NCBI GenBank assembly: GCA_036259475.1
Contig: DATABS010000108.1
Location: forward strand, 1 to 14,056
Length of the DNA stretch: 14,056 bases
Source: ZC4RG17 sp036259475
Lineage (GTDB): Bacteria; Actinomycetota; Acidimicrobiia; Spongiisociales; ZC4RG35
Reading direction: 5' to 3'
The translations under genes were made by a program, and so were the position numbers. Below, one piece after another: positions 6,796 to 12,850 of the stretch (positions are counted from its first letter, which is position 1; each line of letters opens with the position of its first letter). The notes below the pieces were generated by a model, which made no database searches, was not told the origin of the DNA, and saw only the letters and a program-made list of their open reading frames with translations.

Positions 6796-6891
6796 ATGCG
6801 GTGTGTGGAACCCTGGGTTCTGCTCCGTTCGGGGGCTGTGTGGTTGCGTGGGCTGTGGTCCCCGCGATGCGGGGTCTAGAACCCTCGGTTC
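6796..6891. repeat. Duplicated palindrome between divergent promoters
   Basis: The 281-bp gap between the thioredoxin-like gene (-) and ctaB (+) holds two imperfect copies of a motif 71 bp apart: GAACCCTGGGTTC (6808-6820, perfect palindrome around T) and GAACCCTCGGTTC (6879-6891). Similarity extends left of both copies to a shared ATGCGG (6796-6801 and 6867-6872). Between them lies a small hairpin, CCCCGC-GAT-GCGGGG (6860-6874). This could be a pair of operators for a dimeric regulator serving both heme/oxidase transcription units, or a local repeat family. The rest of the gap (6892-6980) shows nothing I can name. Confidence 0.5.
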
Positions 6892-7001
6892 CACCCTGGC
6901 GGCAATGCAGGCTCGGCACCCGTTCCCACCGGCCACGCCGCCCGTGAGCAGCCACGGAATGCCAAGGACCACCGCAAATGTGCTGTATTCCGCTGGACCG
7001 G

Positions 7002-7007
7002 TACGCT
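7002..7007 (+). promoter_or_regulatory. Candidate -10 box of ctaB
   Basis: TACGCT is followed by nine bases and the GTG start of ctaB, with no Shine-Dalgarno. The same TACGNT-then-start arrangement appears at other genes in this window. No convincing -35 is seen. Confidence 0.3.
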
Positions 7008-7016
7008 TGGTGCAAC

Positions 7017-7922
7017 GTGGACTCCCCGGCAGTCATCGTCTCTCAACCGGCGGTTCGACGCGGGCTGGTGTCGGCCTACTTCGCGCTCACCAAGCCGCGC
7101 ATCATCGAACTCCTCCTCATCACTACCGTCCCTTCCATGGTGCTGGCGGCCGGTGGGTGGCCCGGATGGTGGCCGCTGATCGCCACGCTGGTGGGTGGCT
7201 CCCTCTCGGCCGGCGGGGCCAACGCCATCAACAACTGGTTCGACCGCGACATCGACGAGGTCATGCGCCGGACGCGGCGCCGCCCGCTTCCTCGCCACTA
7301 CATCGAACCGCCGGCTGCGCTGGCATTCGGAATTTCGCTCGGAGTGGCTGGCTTCGCGTGGCTGTGGGCGTTCACCAATCTCCTGTCGGCGGCCCTTTCC
7401 ACCGCGGCCCTCCTCTTCTACGTCTTCATCTACACGATGGGGCTCAAGCGCCGCTCGGTGCAGAACATCGTCATCGGTGGCGCGGCCGGGGCGGTCCCCG
7501 CCCTGGTGGGTTGGGCCGCGGTGCGAGGCGATCTCGGCCTTCCTGCCTGGATTCTCTTCACCGTCGTCTTCTACTGGACACCACCGCATTTCTGGGCGCT
7601 GGCGCTCCGTTACGAGGATGACTACGCCGCCGCCAAAGTTCCAATGCTGCCGGTGGTTCGGGGCATCGACGCCACCACTCGCTCCATCCTCCTTTATTCG
7701 GCGATGATGGTGCTCGTCACGCTTCTGCTGGTGCCGGCGGCCGGGATGGGCTGGATCTACCTTCTCACCGCGGTCGGGGCCGGTGGCTGGTTCATGTGGG
7801 AGGCGTGGCGGGTGAGAGTCGACCCGAGTCGGGCGATGAAGCTGTTCACGAATTCCACGGTCTATCTGGCGTTGGTGTTTGCATCTGTGGTCGTCGACGT
7901 GTTGCTCCGATGGTCGACTTGA
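7017..7922 (+). CDS. ctaB: Protoheme IX farnesyltransferase (heme O synthase)
   Basis: A 301-residue member of the UbiA prenyltransferase family in the cytoplasmic membrane, which converts heme B to heme O with farnesyl diphosphate. Heme O is the precursor of the heme A used by CtaD. Helix 1 begins with the family's YFALTKPRIIELLL. The first Asp-rich motif is NAINNWFDRDIDEVMRRT (69-86), which binds Mg and diphosphate, with the following RRPLP. The second is the loop WTPPHFWALALRYEDDY-AAAKVPMLPVV (about 187-214). Eight or nine helices are visible. I chose GTG 7017 because homologues begin shortly before this helix and a TACGCT box lies just upstream; an upstream ATG at 6978 would add 13 residues that include Cys-Cys. 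The gene is divergent from the oxidase run. Its stop overlaps the next start as TGATG. No heme A synthase gene is in the window. Confidence 0.95.
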   Translation: MDSPAVIVSQPAVRRGLVSAYFALTKPRIIELLLITTVPSMVLAAGGWPGWWPLIATLVGGSLSAGGANAINNWFDRDIDEVMRRTRRRPLPRHYIEPPAALAFGISLGVAGFAWLWAFTNLLSAALSTAALLFYVFIYTMGLKRRSVQNIVIGGAAGAVPALVGWAAVRGDLGLPAWILFTVVFYWTPPHFWALALRYEDDYAAAKVPMLPVVRGIDATTRSILLYSAMMVLVTLLLVPAAGMGWIYLLTAVGAGGWFMWEAWRVRVDPSRAMKLFTNSTVYLALVFASVVVDVLLRWST

Positions 7923-8011
7923 TGACCATCGTGCTGGTGTGGGTATTTCCCGTCCTCGTGGTCGGGGCGATCTTCTGGCGGGCGATGAAGGGCAGCGGGA
8001 GCCGCCGGTGA
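7922..8011 (+). CDS. 29-residue single-helix membrane protein
   Basis: This mini-gene starts at ATG 7922, sharing one base with the ctaB stop (TGATG). It ends at 8011, overlapping the GTG of the Lgt-like gene by GTGA. The product begins MTIVLVWVFPVLVVGAIFW and ends in a basic tail RAMKGSGSRR, so it should be one transmembrane helix with a positively charged cytoplasmic end. All but two of its 29 codons end in G or C, matching the codon use of neighbouring genes and supporting real coding. An ATG at 7910 in the same frame is an alternative start. I do not recognise a family. Size and topology recall CcmD- or CcoQ/CcoS-like accessory peptides of cytochrome assembly, but no sequence match is claimed. 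Expression is probably by reinitiation from ctaB. Confidence 0.65.
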   Translation: MTIVLVWVFPVLVVGAIFWRAMKGSGSRR

Positions 8012-8901
8012 TCGCCGTCATCTCCTATCCACCGATTCCGATTTGGGATCTCGGCCCGCTCCAGATGTCGTTGCACGGCGTCTTTGCCGCCCTGGGTTTC
8101 ATGGTTGGAGCGGTGTTGGCGACGCGCGAAGTCCGGCGTCTCGGTCTCGACGCCGAGGCTTATCAGTCGGCCCTGACTTGGGGCCTGATCGGGGCGTTGC
8201 TGGGAGCGCGGTATCTGACGACACCGGCGGCCCTCATGGAAGGTGTCGCGTTGCTGGACGCTTTGAACCCGATCCAGGGCAACTTCTCCATCATGGGCGG
8301 CTTCGCCGGAGGGATCATCGCCGGGCTCATCCGGATGAGGAAACTGAATCTTCCGGTCCTGCCGACGCTCGATGCCTCGACCTTCGGGCTCGCCATCGGG
8401 ACGGTGGTCGGCCGTATCGGTGACCTGGCGATCGTGGAGCACCTGGGACAACCCACGACCGTGGCGTGGGGCTACGGCATCAAGCCGGGCTACGACGTCG
8501 CTCCTCAACACGACATCCTCGAATGTAGCGCAGGCCAGGCACTCTCGAACGGCCTTTGTCCTGTTCCGTCCGTCGAGTCGATCGCGGGAGCGGTCGAGGC
8601 AGGTGCTCCCGGGATCTATCACCACGTCGCGGCCTACGACCTGCTGGGAGCGGCCGTGTTGTTGGGCATCCTGTACCTCGTGAGCCGCCGCTTCGCCTTG
8701 CCCTCGGGGCGGCTGTTCTTCCTGTGGGTGGCGTGGTACGGGCTGCAGCGATTCGTTCTCGACTCTCTTCGCTTCGGCCTGGGCGATGCCACGGTGGGGC
8801 CGTTCACCTGGAACCAGGTCTCCGGGCTGGTCGCCGGGGTGGCGGGGATATTCCTCATGTGGTGGGTGGGCCGACGGTCGCCGGCCACCGCCGACGCCTG
8901 A
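8008..8901 (+). CDS. lgt: Lgt-like prolipoprotein diacylglyceryl transferase
   Basis: A 297-residue polytopic membrane protein of the Lgt family, which transfers diacylglycerol from phosphatidylglycerol to the lipobox cysteine. Family segments are LHGVFAALGFMVG (22-34), GNFSIMGGFAGGIIAG (91-106), the signature GRIGDLAIVEHLG (135-147), HHVAAYDLL (205-213) and LWVAWYGLQRFVLDSLR (239-255). Compared with E. coli as I recall it, R143, E151, G154 and R239 match R136, E144, G147 and R248. But H103 is Met96, N146 is Asp139 and E243 is Asp252. A 40-residue loop (about 160-200) holding Cys172 and Cys184 is extra. So it may be a divergent but active enzyme or a paralogue. The start GTG 8008 overlaps the mini-protein stop. 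Several neighbours are lipoproteins. Confidence 0.8.
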   Translation: MIAVISYPPIPIWDLGPLQMSLHGVFAALGFMVGAVLATREVRRLGLDAEAYQSALTWGLIGALLGARYLTTPAALMEGVALLDALNPIQGNFSIMGGFAGGIIAGLIRMRKLNLPVLPTLDASTFGLAIGTVVGRIGDLAIVEHLGQPTTVAWGYGIKPGYDVAPQHDILECSAGQALSNGLCPVPSVESIAGAVEAGAPGIYHHVAAYDLLGAAVLLGILYLVSRRFALPSGRLFFLWVAWYGLQRFVLDSLRFGLGDATVGPFTWNQVSGLVAGVAGIFLMWWVGRRSPATADA

Positions 8902-8936
8902 TATCCACGCCTGGATGGCTGGCCTACCCGTTGCGG

Positions 8937-8942
8937 TACGGT
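8937..8942 (+). promoter_or_regulatory. Candidate -10 box before the cyclase pseudogene
   Basis: TACGGT followed by seven bases and ATG 8950, without a Shine-Dalgarno. It matches the box before 13524 exactly and may be a surviving leaderless promoter of the decayed gene. Confidence 0.25.
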
Positions 8943-8949
8943 TCGCCGC

Positions 8950-9477
8950 ATGACAGCGGTCGGCGGGCGTCCCGCCACACACCACGTGGAGACCGAGCAG
9001 GGTTACCTTGCGTACCAGTCGTTCGGCTCGGGCGAAGGAGACATCCTCTTCATCACCGGGGCAGCGCGATCGTCAGATCGGAGTTGGCGCGCTTTCGGGG
9101 ACAGGAGGTCAAGCTGACCGGTGACGGAGTGATCGCCACTTTCGACCGCCCGGCGGGGGCGGTGACCTGTGCCGCCGCCATCTCCGAGCGCCTGACCACC
9201 ATTTGACTCGACATCCGGGCCGGCATCCACACCGGTGAGGTCGAGATCCGGGACGGCGACATAGGGGGGCTTGGGGTCCATATCGCGTCCGAGTGATGAA
9301 TCGTGGCGCCGGCCGAGGCGTGATCGTGTCGGGAACCGTCAAAGACCTGGTAGTCGGATCGGGATCGATTTCGCCGACTGTGGCGTCGTTCAACTCAAGG
9401 GCGTTCCCGGTGAGTGGCATCTGTATCGGCTGCGCTCAATCGGTAGGACCGTTGCGGGCTCATCCCGGGCGGTGTAG
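8950..9477 (+). pseudogene. Decayed alpha/beta hydrolase-adenylate cyclase fusion
   Basis: The first 38 codons (from ATG 8950) read like the start of an actinobacterial hydrolase-cyclase fusion protein (YLAYQSFGSGEGDILFITG). The sequence then jumps into a class III cyclase domain in another frame (AIVRSELARFRGQEVKLTGDGVIATFDRPAG). The hydrolase domain and the first half of the cyclase, including its metal-binding FTDIVDST-type segment, are missing. Further lesions follow: an in-frame TGA at 9204-9206 where the family has Gly (GGA to TGA), then LDIRAGIHTGEVEIRDGD; a frameshift near 9293 to VMNRGAGRGVIVSGTVKDLV; and another near 9360 to IDFADCGVVQLKGVPGEWHLYRL. Pieces are in order across all three frames, so this is one dead gene. 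The remnant stop at 9475-9477 overlaps the promoter of the next unit. Confidence 0.85.
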
Positions 9478-9480
9478 AGT
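9452..9480 (+). promoter_or_regulatory. Promoter of the aromatic leader and fusion gene
   Basis: TTGCGG (9452-9457), a 17-base spacer and TAGAGT (9475-9480). Transcription would start about 3-11 bases later, at or just before the leader-peptide ATG at 9491, so the leader peptide is probably leaderless or nearly so. The -10 box lies on the stop codon of the upstream pseudogene. Confidence 0.5.
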
Positions 9481-9490
9481 GCACCGGCAC

Positions 9491-9553
9491 ATGTCCGAAC
9501 ACCGCTTCTACGGCTATTTCGTCTTTACCGGGTCCGAGCCCGGGTTGACGTGA
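9491..9553 (+). CDS. Aromatic leader peptide (20 aa) of an attenuator
   Basis: A 20-codon ORF, ATG 9491 to TGA 9551-9553, whose product contains FYGYFVF at residues 6-12: three Phe and two Tyr among seven codons (TTC TAC GGC TAT TTC GTC TTT). It sits between a promoter and an intrinsic terminator in front of a chorismate mutase fusion gene. This is the layout of ribosome-mediated attenuation, where scarce Phe-tRNA or Tyr-tRNA stalls the ribosome on the control codons. No Shine-Dalgarno precedes it, which fits leaderless initiation. The codons after the control run (9532-9545) can pair with the 5' arm of the terminator. The peptide itself is unlikely to have another function. The ORF and its codons are seen directly; the mechanism is inferred from the established trp/phe type of control. 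Confidence 0.8.
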   Translation: MSEHRFYGYFVFTGSEPGLT

Positions 9554-9595
9554 TGGCCTGACCGAGAAGCGACCACCACCGACCCGGAGCCGGAC
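9532..9595 (+). promoter_or_regulatory. Candidate antiterminator pairing
   Basis: Leader RNA 9532-9545 (GTCCGAGCCCGGGT) can pair with 9582-9595 (ACCCGGAGCCGGAC): five base pairs, a 3x3 internal loop, then six base pairs. This would hold the whole 5' arm and loop of the terminator. A ribosome stalled at the Phe/Tyr codons leaves most of this segment free. One that reaches the stop at 9551 covers it and lets the terminator form. A competing small hairpin CCGGG/CCCGG (9528-9543) could act as the pause stem. Confidence 0.55.
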
Positions 9596-9608
9596 GCTCC
9601 GGGTTTTT
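9582..9608 (+). terminator. Intrinsic terminator of the attenuator
   Basis: CCCGGAGC (9583-9590), loop CGGAC, and GCTCCGGG (9596-9603), followed at once by five T (9604-9608). The stem is perfect, with an extra A-T pair using the first T. It lies 36 bases before the start of the fusion gene and on the same strand, so it ends transcription before that gene unless prevented. Confidence 0.85.
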
Positions 9609-9633
9609 CATTTGCCTGGGCGTCCCTCCATCT

Positions 9634-9638
9634 AGGAG
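9634..9638 (+). promoter_or_regulatory. Shine-Dalgarno of the fusion gene
   Basis: AGGAG with six bases to ATG 9645. It fixes the start of the DAHP synthase-like/chorismate mutase gene and contrasts with the SD-less leader peptide. Confidence 0.75.
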
Positions 9639-9644
9639 CAGACC

Positions 9645-10706
9645 ATGGAACGCAAAGCCCACAAGACCCCCGGCAAGCCGAGGACGATCGTCACCGTCGG
9701 TTCGGTCCGGATCGGCCATGACCCGTTTCCCGTCATCGCGGGGCCATGCGCCATCGAGTCTGAATCTCAGTTACGGTCCGTCGCAGAGGCGGTGGTCGAC
9801 TCGGGCGCCTCGATTCTCCGGGGCGGCGCCTGGAAGTCGACCTCGTCCCCGTACGACTTCCGCGGCCTGGGTGAGGAGGCGGTGAAGCTGTTGGCAGCCG
9901 CTGGCAACGACGTCGGCCTTCCTACCGTGACCCAAGTGCTCGAGGCGGCCCATGTGGAGATCGCCGCCGACTCGGTCGACATGCTGGAAATCGCCTCCGG
10001 CAACATGCAGGACTTCGAGTTGCTTCGCCTCGCCGGCCGGAGTGGCAAGCCGGTGCTGCTGCGGCGGGGACCCTCAGCCACCATCGACGAGTGGCTGTGG
10101 GCGGCCGAGTACCTTCTGGCCGAAGGCAACGAGCAGGTGATCCTCGTCGAGCGCGGCATCCGCACATTCGGAACGGTGGGCAGCGACACGCTCGACATCG
10201 GAGCCGTTCCGACGCTGAAAGAGACGACCCATCTGCCGGTGATAGTCGATCCCTCCCACAGCGCGGGTGGGCCACGTCGTGTCGTCCCGCTGGCGCTCGC
10301 CGCTCAAGGAGTGGGGGCCGATGGTCTGATGGTGGAGGTGCATCCCAACCCCGAGGTTGCCCGCAGCTCCCTGTCCCAGCTCGGCATCGGCGGTCTCGAG
10401 GAGTTGATGACCGCCCTGGGAATCTCCAGAGTCCGCCGCCACATCGATCAGATCGACCGCCAGATCGTCCGCCTGCTGGCGCGTCGTCAGGACCTTTCTC
10501 TCGAGATCGGTCGTGTGAAACAAGCTCGGGGCCTACCCGTGCATATCCCGGATAGGGAAGGCGAATTGCTGGAGATCGTCTGCGAGGAGGCGACGCATCT
10601 TGGCTTGGATGTGAACCACATTCAGGCGCTGTTCGAGGGCGTTCTGGCCGAATCGCGCCGGCTTCAACATGAGATGCGATCGGCGGAGTCGAGCGCCGTT
10701 TCCTGA
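9645..10706 (+). CDS. DAHP synthase-like domain fused to chorismate mutase
   Basis: A 353-residue fusion. Residues 1-250 are a type I-beta DAHP synthase barrel (3-deoxy-7-phosphoheptulonate from PEP and erythrose 4-phosphate): VIAGPCAIES (Cys35), LRGGAWKSTSSPYDFRGLG (58-76), VERGIRTF (168-175), VDPSHS (His205) and VEVHPNP (Glu231). Residues 262-345 are an AroQ-type chorismate mutase (chorismate to prephenate): RRHIDQIDRQIVRLLARR, EIGRVK, PDREGE (302-307) and a final LQHE; the usual Arg, Lys, Glu and Gln residues are present. The synthase half departs from the family: KPRTS is KSTSS, IGARN is IASGN (Arg to Gly), LLKRG is LLRRG, and the late Asp metal ligand (SDGxQSL) is not found. It may be inactive or altered, leaving the mutase as the working part. 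It is under a Phe/Tyr attenuator. Confidence 0.9.
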   Translation: MERKAHKTPGKPRTIVTVGSVRIGHDPFPVIAGPCAIESESQLRSVAEAVVDSGASILRGGAWKSTSSPYDFRGLGEEAVKLLAAAGNDVGLPTVTQVLEAAHVEIAADSVDMLEIASGNMQDFELLRLAGRSGKPVLLRRGPSATIDEWLWAAEYLLAEGNEQVILVERGIRTFGTVGSDTLDIGAVPTLKETTHLPVIVDPSHSAGGPRRVVPLALAAQGVGADGLMVEVHPNPEVARSSLSQLGIGGLEELMTALGISRVRRHIDQIDRQIVRLLARRQDLSLEIGRVKQARGLPVHIPDREGELLEIVCEEATHLGLDVNHIQALFEGVLAESRRLQHEMRSAESSAVS

Positions 10707-10738
10707 TCTAGCACCGGACGATCTGCTTGGCTGGAGCC

Positions 10739-11524
10739 ATGGACCGCTCCGTTCGCATCGGAATCCAGATCCAGCCCCAGCACGCGGACTACTCGACCAT
10801 CCGTTCCACCGTGGATAGGGCCGAGGAACTCGGCGTCGACATCATCTTCAACTGGGACCACTTCTTTCCGCTCACCGGAGACCACGAAGGAAAGCACTTC
10901 GAGTGCTGGACGATGTTGGGGGCGTGGGCCGAGCAGACCGAGGCCGTGGAGATCGGCGCCCTGGTGACGTGCAACGCCTATCGCAACCCCGAGTTGCTGG
11001 CGGACATGGCCCGTACGGTTGACCACGTCTCTGGGGGCCGTTTGATCCTCGGCATCGGCTCGGGCTGGTTCCAGAAGGACTTCGACGAGTACGGCTACGA
11101 CTTCGGCACCAAGGGAAGCCGCCTCGATGATCTGGCCGCCGCCATCCCGCGAATCGAAGAGAGATGGTCCAAGCTCAACCCGTCTCCCACCAGGCCGATT
11201 CCGATCCTGATCGGGGGCGGCGGCGAGAAGAAGACGCTGCGCATAACGGCGCAACATGCCGACATCTGGCATGGCTACGGATCCCCGTCGAAGATGGCGC
11301 ACAAGCATCGAGTCCTCGACGGCCATTGCGACACCGTGGGCCGGGATTCTGCCGAGATCGAGCGGTCGGCCGGAGTGGGGGCCACCCGCATCGACGACGC
11401 CGAGGACTACTACTCCATCGGAACGCGCCTGTTCACGCTCGCCTTCAGCGGCCCCTCATACGACCTCGGGCCGCTCCCCGACTGGCTTGCCTTCCGCGAC
11501 GAAAGAAACGCTCTCCGGACGTGA
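10739..11524 (+). CDS. LLM-class F420-dependent oxidoreductase
   Basis: A 261-residue luciferase-like (LLM) TIM-barrel protein of the group that uses coenzyme F420. It begins MDRSVRIGIQIQPQHADYS and contains NWDHFFPL, ECWTMLGAWAEQT, EIGALVTCNAYRNPELLADMARTVDHVSGGRLILGIGSGWF and IPILIGGGGEKKTLRI, all characteristic of the actinobacterial F420 group. The substrate cannot be told from sequence. I prefer ATG 10739, because it begins exactly where homologues do as I recall them; TTG at 10727 in frame is an alternative. GGAG lies only two bases before this ATG, so initiation is not explained by a normal SD. It follows the fusion gene by 32 bp on the same strand and may share its transcript, but no pathway link is evident. 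Confidence 0.9.
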   Translation: MDRSVRIGIQIQPQHADYSTIRSTVDRAEELGVDIIFNWDHFFPLTGDHEGKHFECWTMLGAWAEQTEAVEIGALVTCNAYRNPELLADMARTVDHVSGGRLILGIGSGWFQKDFDEYGYDFGTKGSRLDDLAAAIPRIEERWSKLNPSPTRPIPILIGGGGEKKTLRITAQHADIWHGYGSPSKMAHKHRVLDGHCDTVGRDSAEIERSAGVGATRIDDAEDYYSIGTRLFTLAFSGPSYDLGPLPDWLAFRDERNALRT

Positions 11525-11685
11525 AGCTCGTTTTCCGACCGCTGACGTGACGGACAACCTTTTGGTCGTCCGTCAGCGCCCAAAGAACGAGTCCGTCAGC
11601 TGACGCCAACGGAGCCGACGACGGCTTGACGCTATTCTGCGGTATGCCCAGACGATCCGAGCCAGCCCGAACGAGCCGGATCGTC
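11525..11685. repeat. Inverted repeats between convergent genes
   Basis: The gap between the LLM gene (+) and the YbdK-like gene (-) holds three inverted repeats. GACGGACAACC-TTTT-GGTCGTCCGTC (11549-11574) is an 11-pair stem with one G-T pair. CGTCAGCTGACG (11594-11605) is a perfect palindrome. GACGATCCG/CGGATCGTC (11651-11659 and 11677-11685) reaches into the YbdK stop codon. GTCCGTCAGC occurs twice (11568-11577, 11591-11600), and GCTGAC occurs inverted at 11541 and 11599. None is followed by a T-run on either strand, so intrinsic termination is possible but unproven. A TATTCT box (11633-11638) lies five bases before a 22-codon ORF at 11644 that I do not accept as a gene. Confidence 0.5.
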
Positions 11686-12814
11686 AGAGACCGGTCATCG
11701 TGTCGACGATGAGATGGTCCACAACCTTCTCCAGCGCTTGACGGTGATCCGCCCCGGCGTCGACCGCATCCCGGTAAGTGGCGAGTTGCCGCTGGGCGCT
11801 GGTCCCCTCCTTGGCGATGTTGCGGATGTGTGACAGCTCTTCGGTTATCTCCAGCCGCCGGGAGTCGACCTCGGTGAGGGCCAGCAACTCCTCGACCAGA
11901 TCCCGGAACTCGACCAGTTCTCCTCTGCCGTAGTCCATCAGGCTTCCCTGCACCCCGTAGCGCTGCGCTCGCCACATGTTCTCGGAGATCAACATCGGGG
12001 CGTAGGTGCGCCAGCGTTGGTTCTCGGTGCGTAACCGGAACAGCATTTCGAGCAGGGCAAGGTAGAGGGCGGCCACGGCGATGGCATCCACCAGTCGGGT
12101 GCACACGTCGGCAGCTCGCATCTCGAGTGTCGGATACTTGTTCGACGGACGGATGTCCCACCACAACTTCGATCCGTCCTCGATGATCCCCGCATTGACC
12201 AGAACCGCCACGTGGCGCTCGTACTCCGACCAGGAATTGAACTCCTCGGGGATTCCCGTCCGGGGCATCGTCTGGAAGACCGACAGCCGGTAGCACTTGA
12301 GACCGGTCTCACGCCCGGTCCAGAACGGTGAGGAGGTCGAAAGGGCGAGGATGTGGGGGAGGAAGTAGCGGACCTGGTTCATGAGGTCGATCCGTAGGTC
12401 CGGGTCGTCGATCCCGACATGGACATGCATTCCACAGATGACGAGACGCCGGGCGACTTGCTGGAAGTCGACGGCCAGACTCCGGTAGCGCTCGTCGTCG
12501 GTGTGCTGCTGGTCCCACCACTGAGCGAACGGGTGGGTGGAAGAAGCAAGTATGGCGGCGCCGAATTCCGAAACCACCCGAGACAGGTCGCGCCTAAGCC
12601 TGCTCAGATCCTCATGAGCCTCCTGGAGGGTGCGGCTCTTCTGGGTGCCAACCTCGATCTGGGCCTTCAGGAACTCGGGGCCCACCTGTGGCCCGAGCAC
12701 CTCTCGCAAGCCTTGCCACATCGCCGGGTCCGGGTCGGTGACCAGATCACGGGTCTGCCGATCGACGAGCAGGTACTCCTCTTCTATCCCGATCGTGAAC
12801 GGCGGCCGCTTCAC
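11684..12814 (-). CDS. YbdK-type carboxylate-amine ligase (GCS2 family)
   Basis: A 376-residue protein of the glutamate-cysteine ligase 2 (YbdK) family, ATP-dependent enzymes that join a carboxylate to an amine. Visible family motifs are FTIGIEEEYLLVD (6-18, metal/ATP-binding Glu cluster), AQIEVGTQ (51-58), ICGMHVHVGIDDPD (126-139), WWDIRPSNKYPTLEMRAADVCT (about 216-238) and ENMWRAQRYGVQGSLMDY. E. coli YbdK has weak gamma-glutamylcysteine synthetase activity. In actinobacteria members of this family are widespread and their true substrates are often unknown, so I give no symbol. The start GTG 12814 has the SD AGGAGAG at 12824-12830, nine bases away. It lies 36 bp downstream of tag on the same strand and is probably co-transcribed with it. 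Confidence 0.92.
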   Translation of the reverse strand: MKRPPFTIGIEEEYLLVDRQTRDLVTDPDPAMWQGLREVLGPQVGPEFLKAQIEVGTQKSRTLQEAHEDLSRLRRDLSRVVSEFGAAILASSTHPFAQWWDQQHTDDERYRSLAVDFQQVARRLVICGMHVHVGIDDPDLRIDLMNQVRYFLPHILALSTSSPFWTGRETGLKCYRLSVFQTMPRTGIPEEFNSWSEYERHVAVLVNAGIIEDGSKLWWDIRPSNKYPTLEMRAADVCTRLVDAIAVAALYLALLEMLFRLRTENQRWRTYAPMLISENMWRAQRYGVQGSLMDYGRGELVEFRDLVEELLALTEVDSRRLEITEELSHIRNIAKEGTSAQRQLATYRDAVDAGADHRQALEKVVDHLIVDTMTGL

Positions 12815-12850
12815 CGGCGTGTGCTCTCCTTGGCCAGGCCGCCGATCACC

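Noticed and set aside
6736..6972. N-terminal extension of the thioredoxin-like gene to 6972
   Set aside because: It would place residues before a clear signal peptide and lipobox, and would read through the palindromic control region.
6876..8021. 381-codon minus-strand ORF across ctaB
   Set aside because: Antisense shadow, Arg/His/Pro-rich. CtaB motifs on the plus strand are unambiguous.
11644..11712. 22-codon Arg/Ser-rich ORF with a TATTCT box upstream
   Set aside because: Runs antisense into the YbdK-like gene, has no domain or coupling, and could arise by chance.
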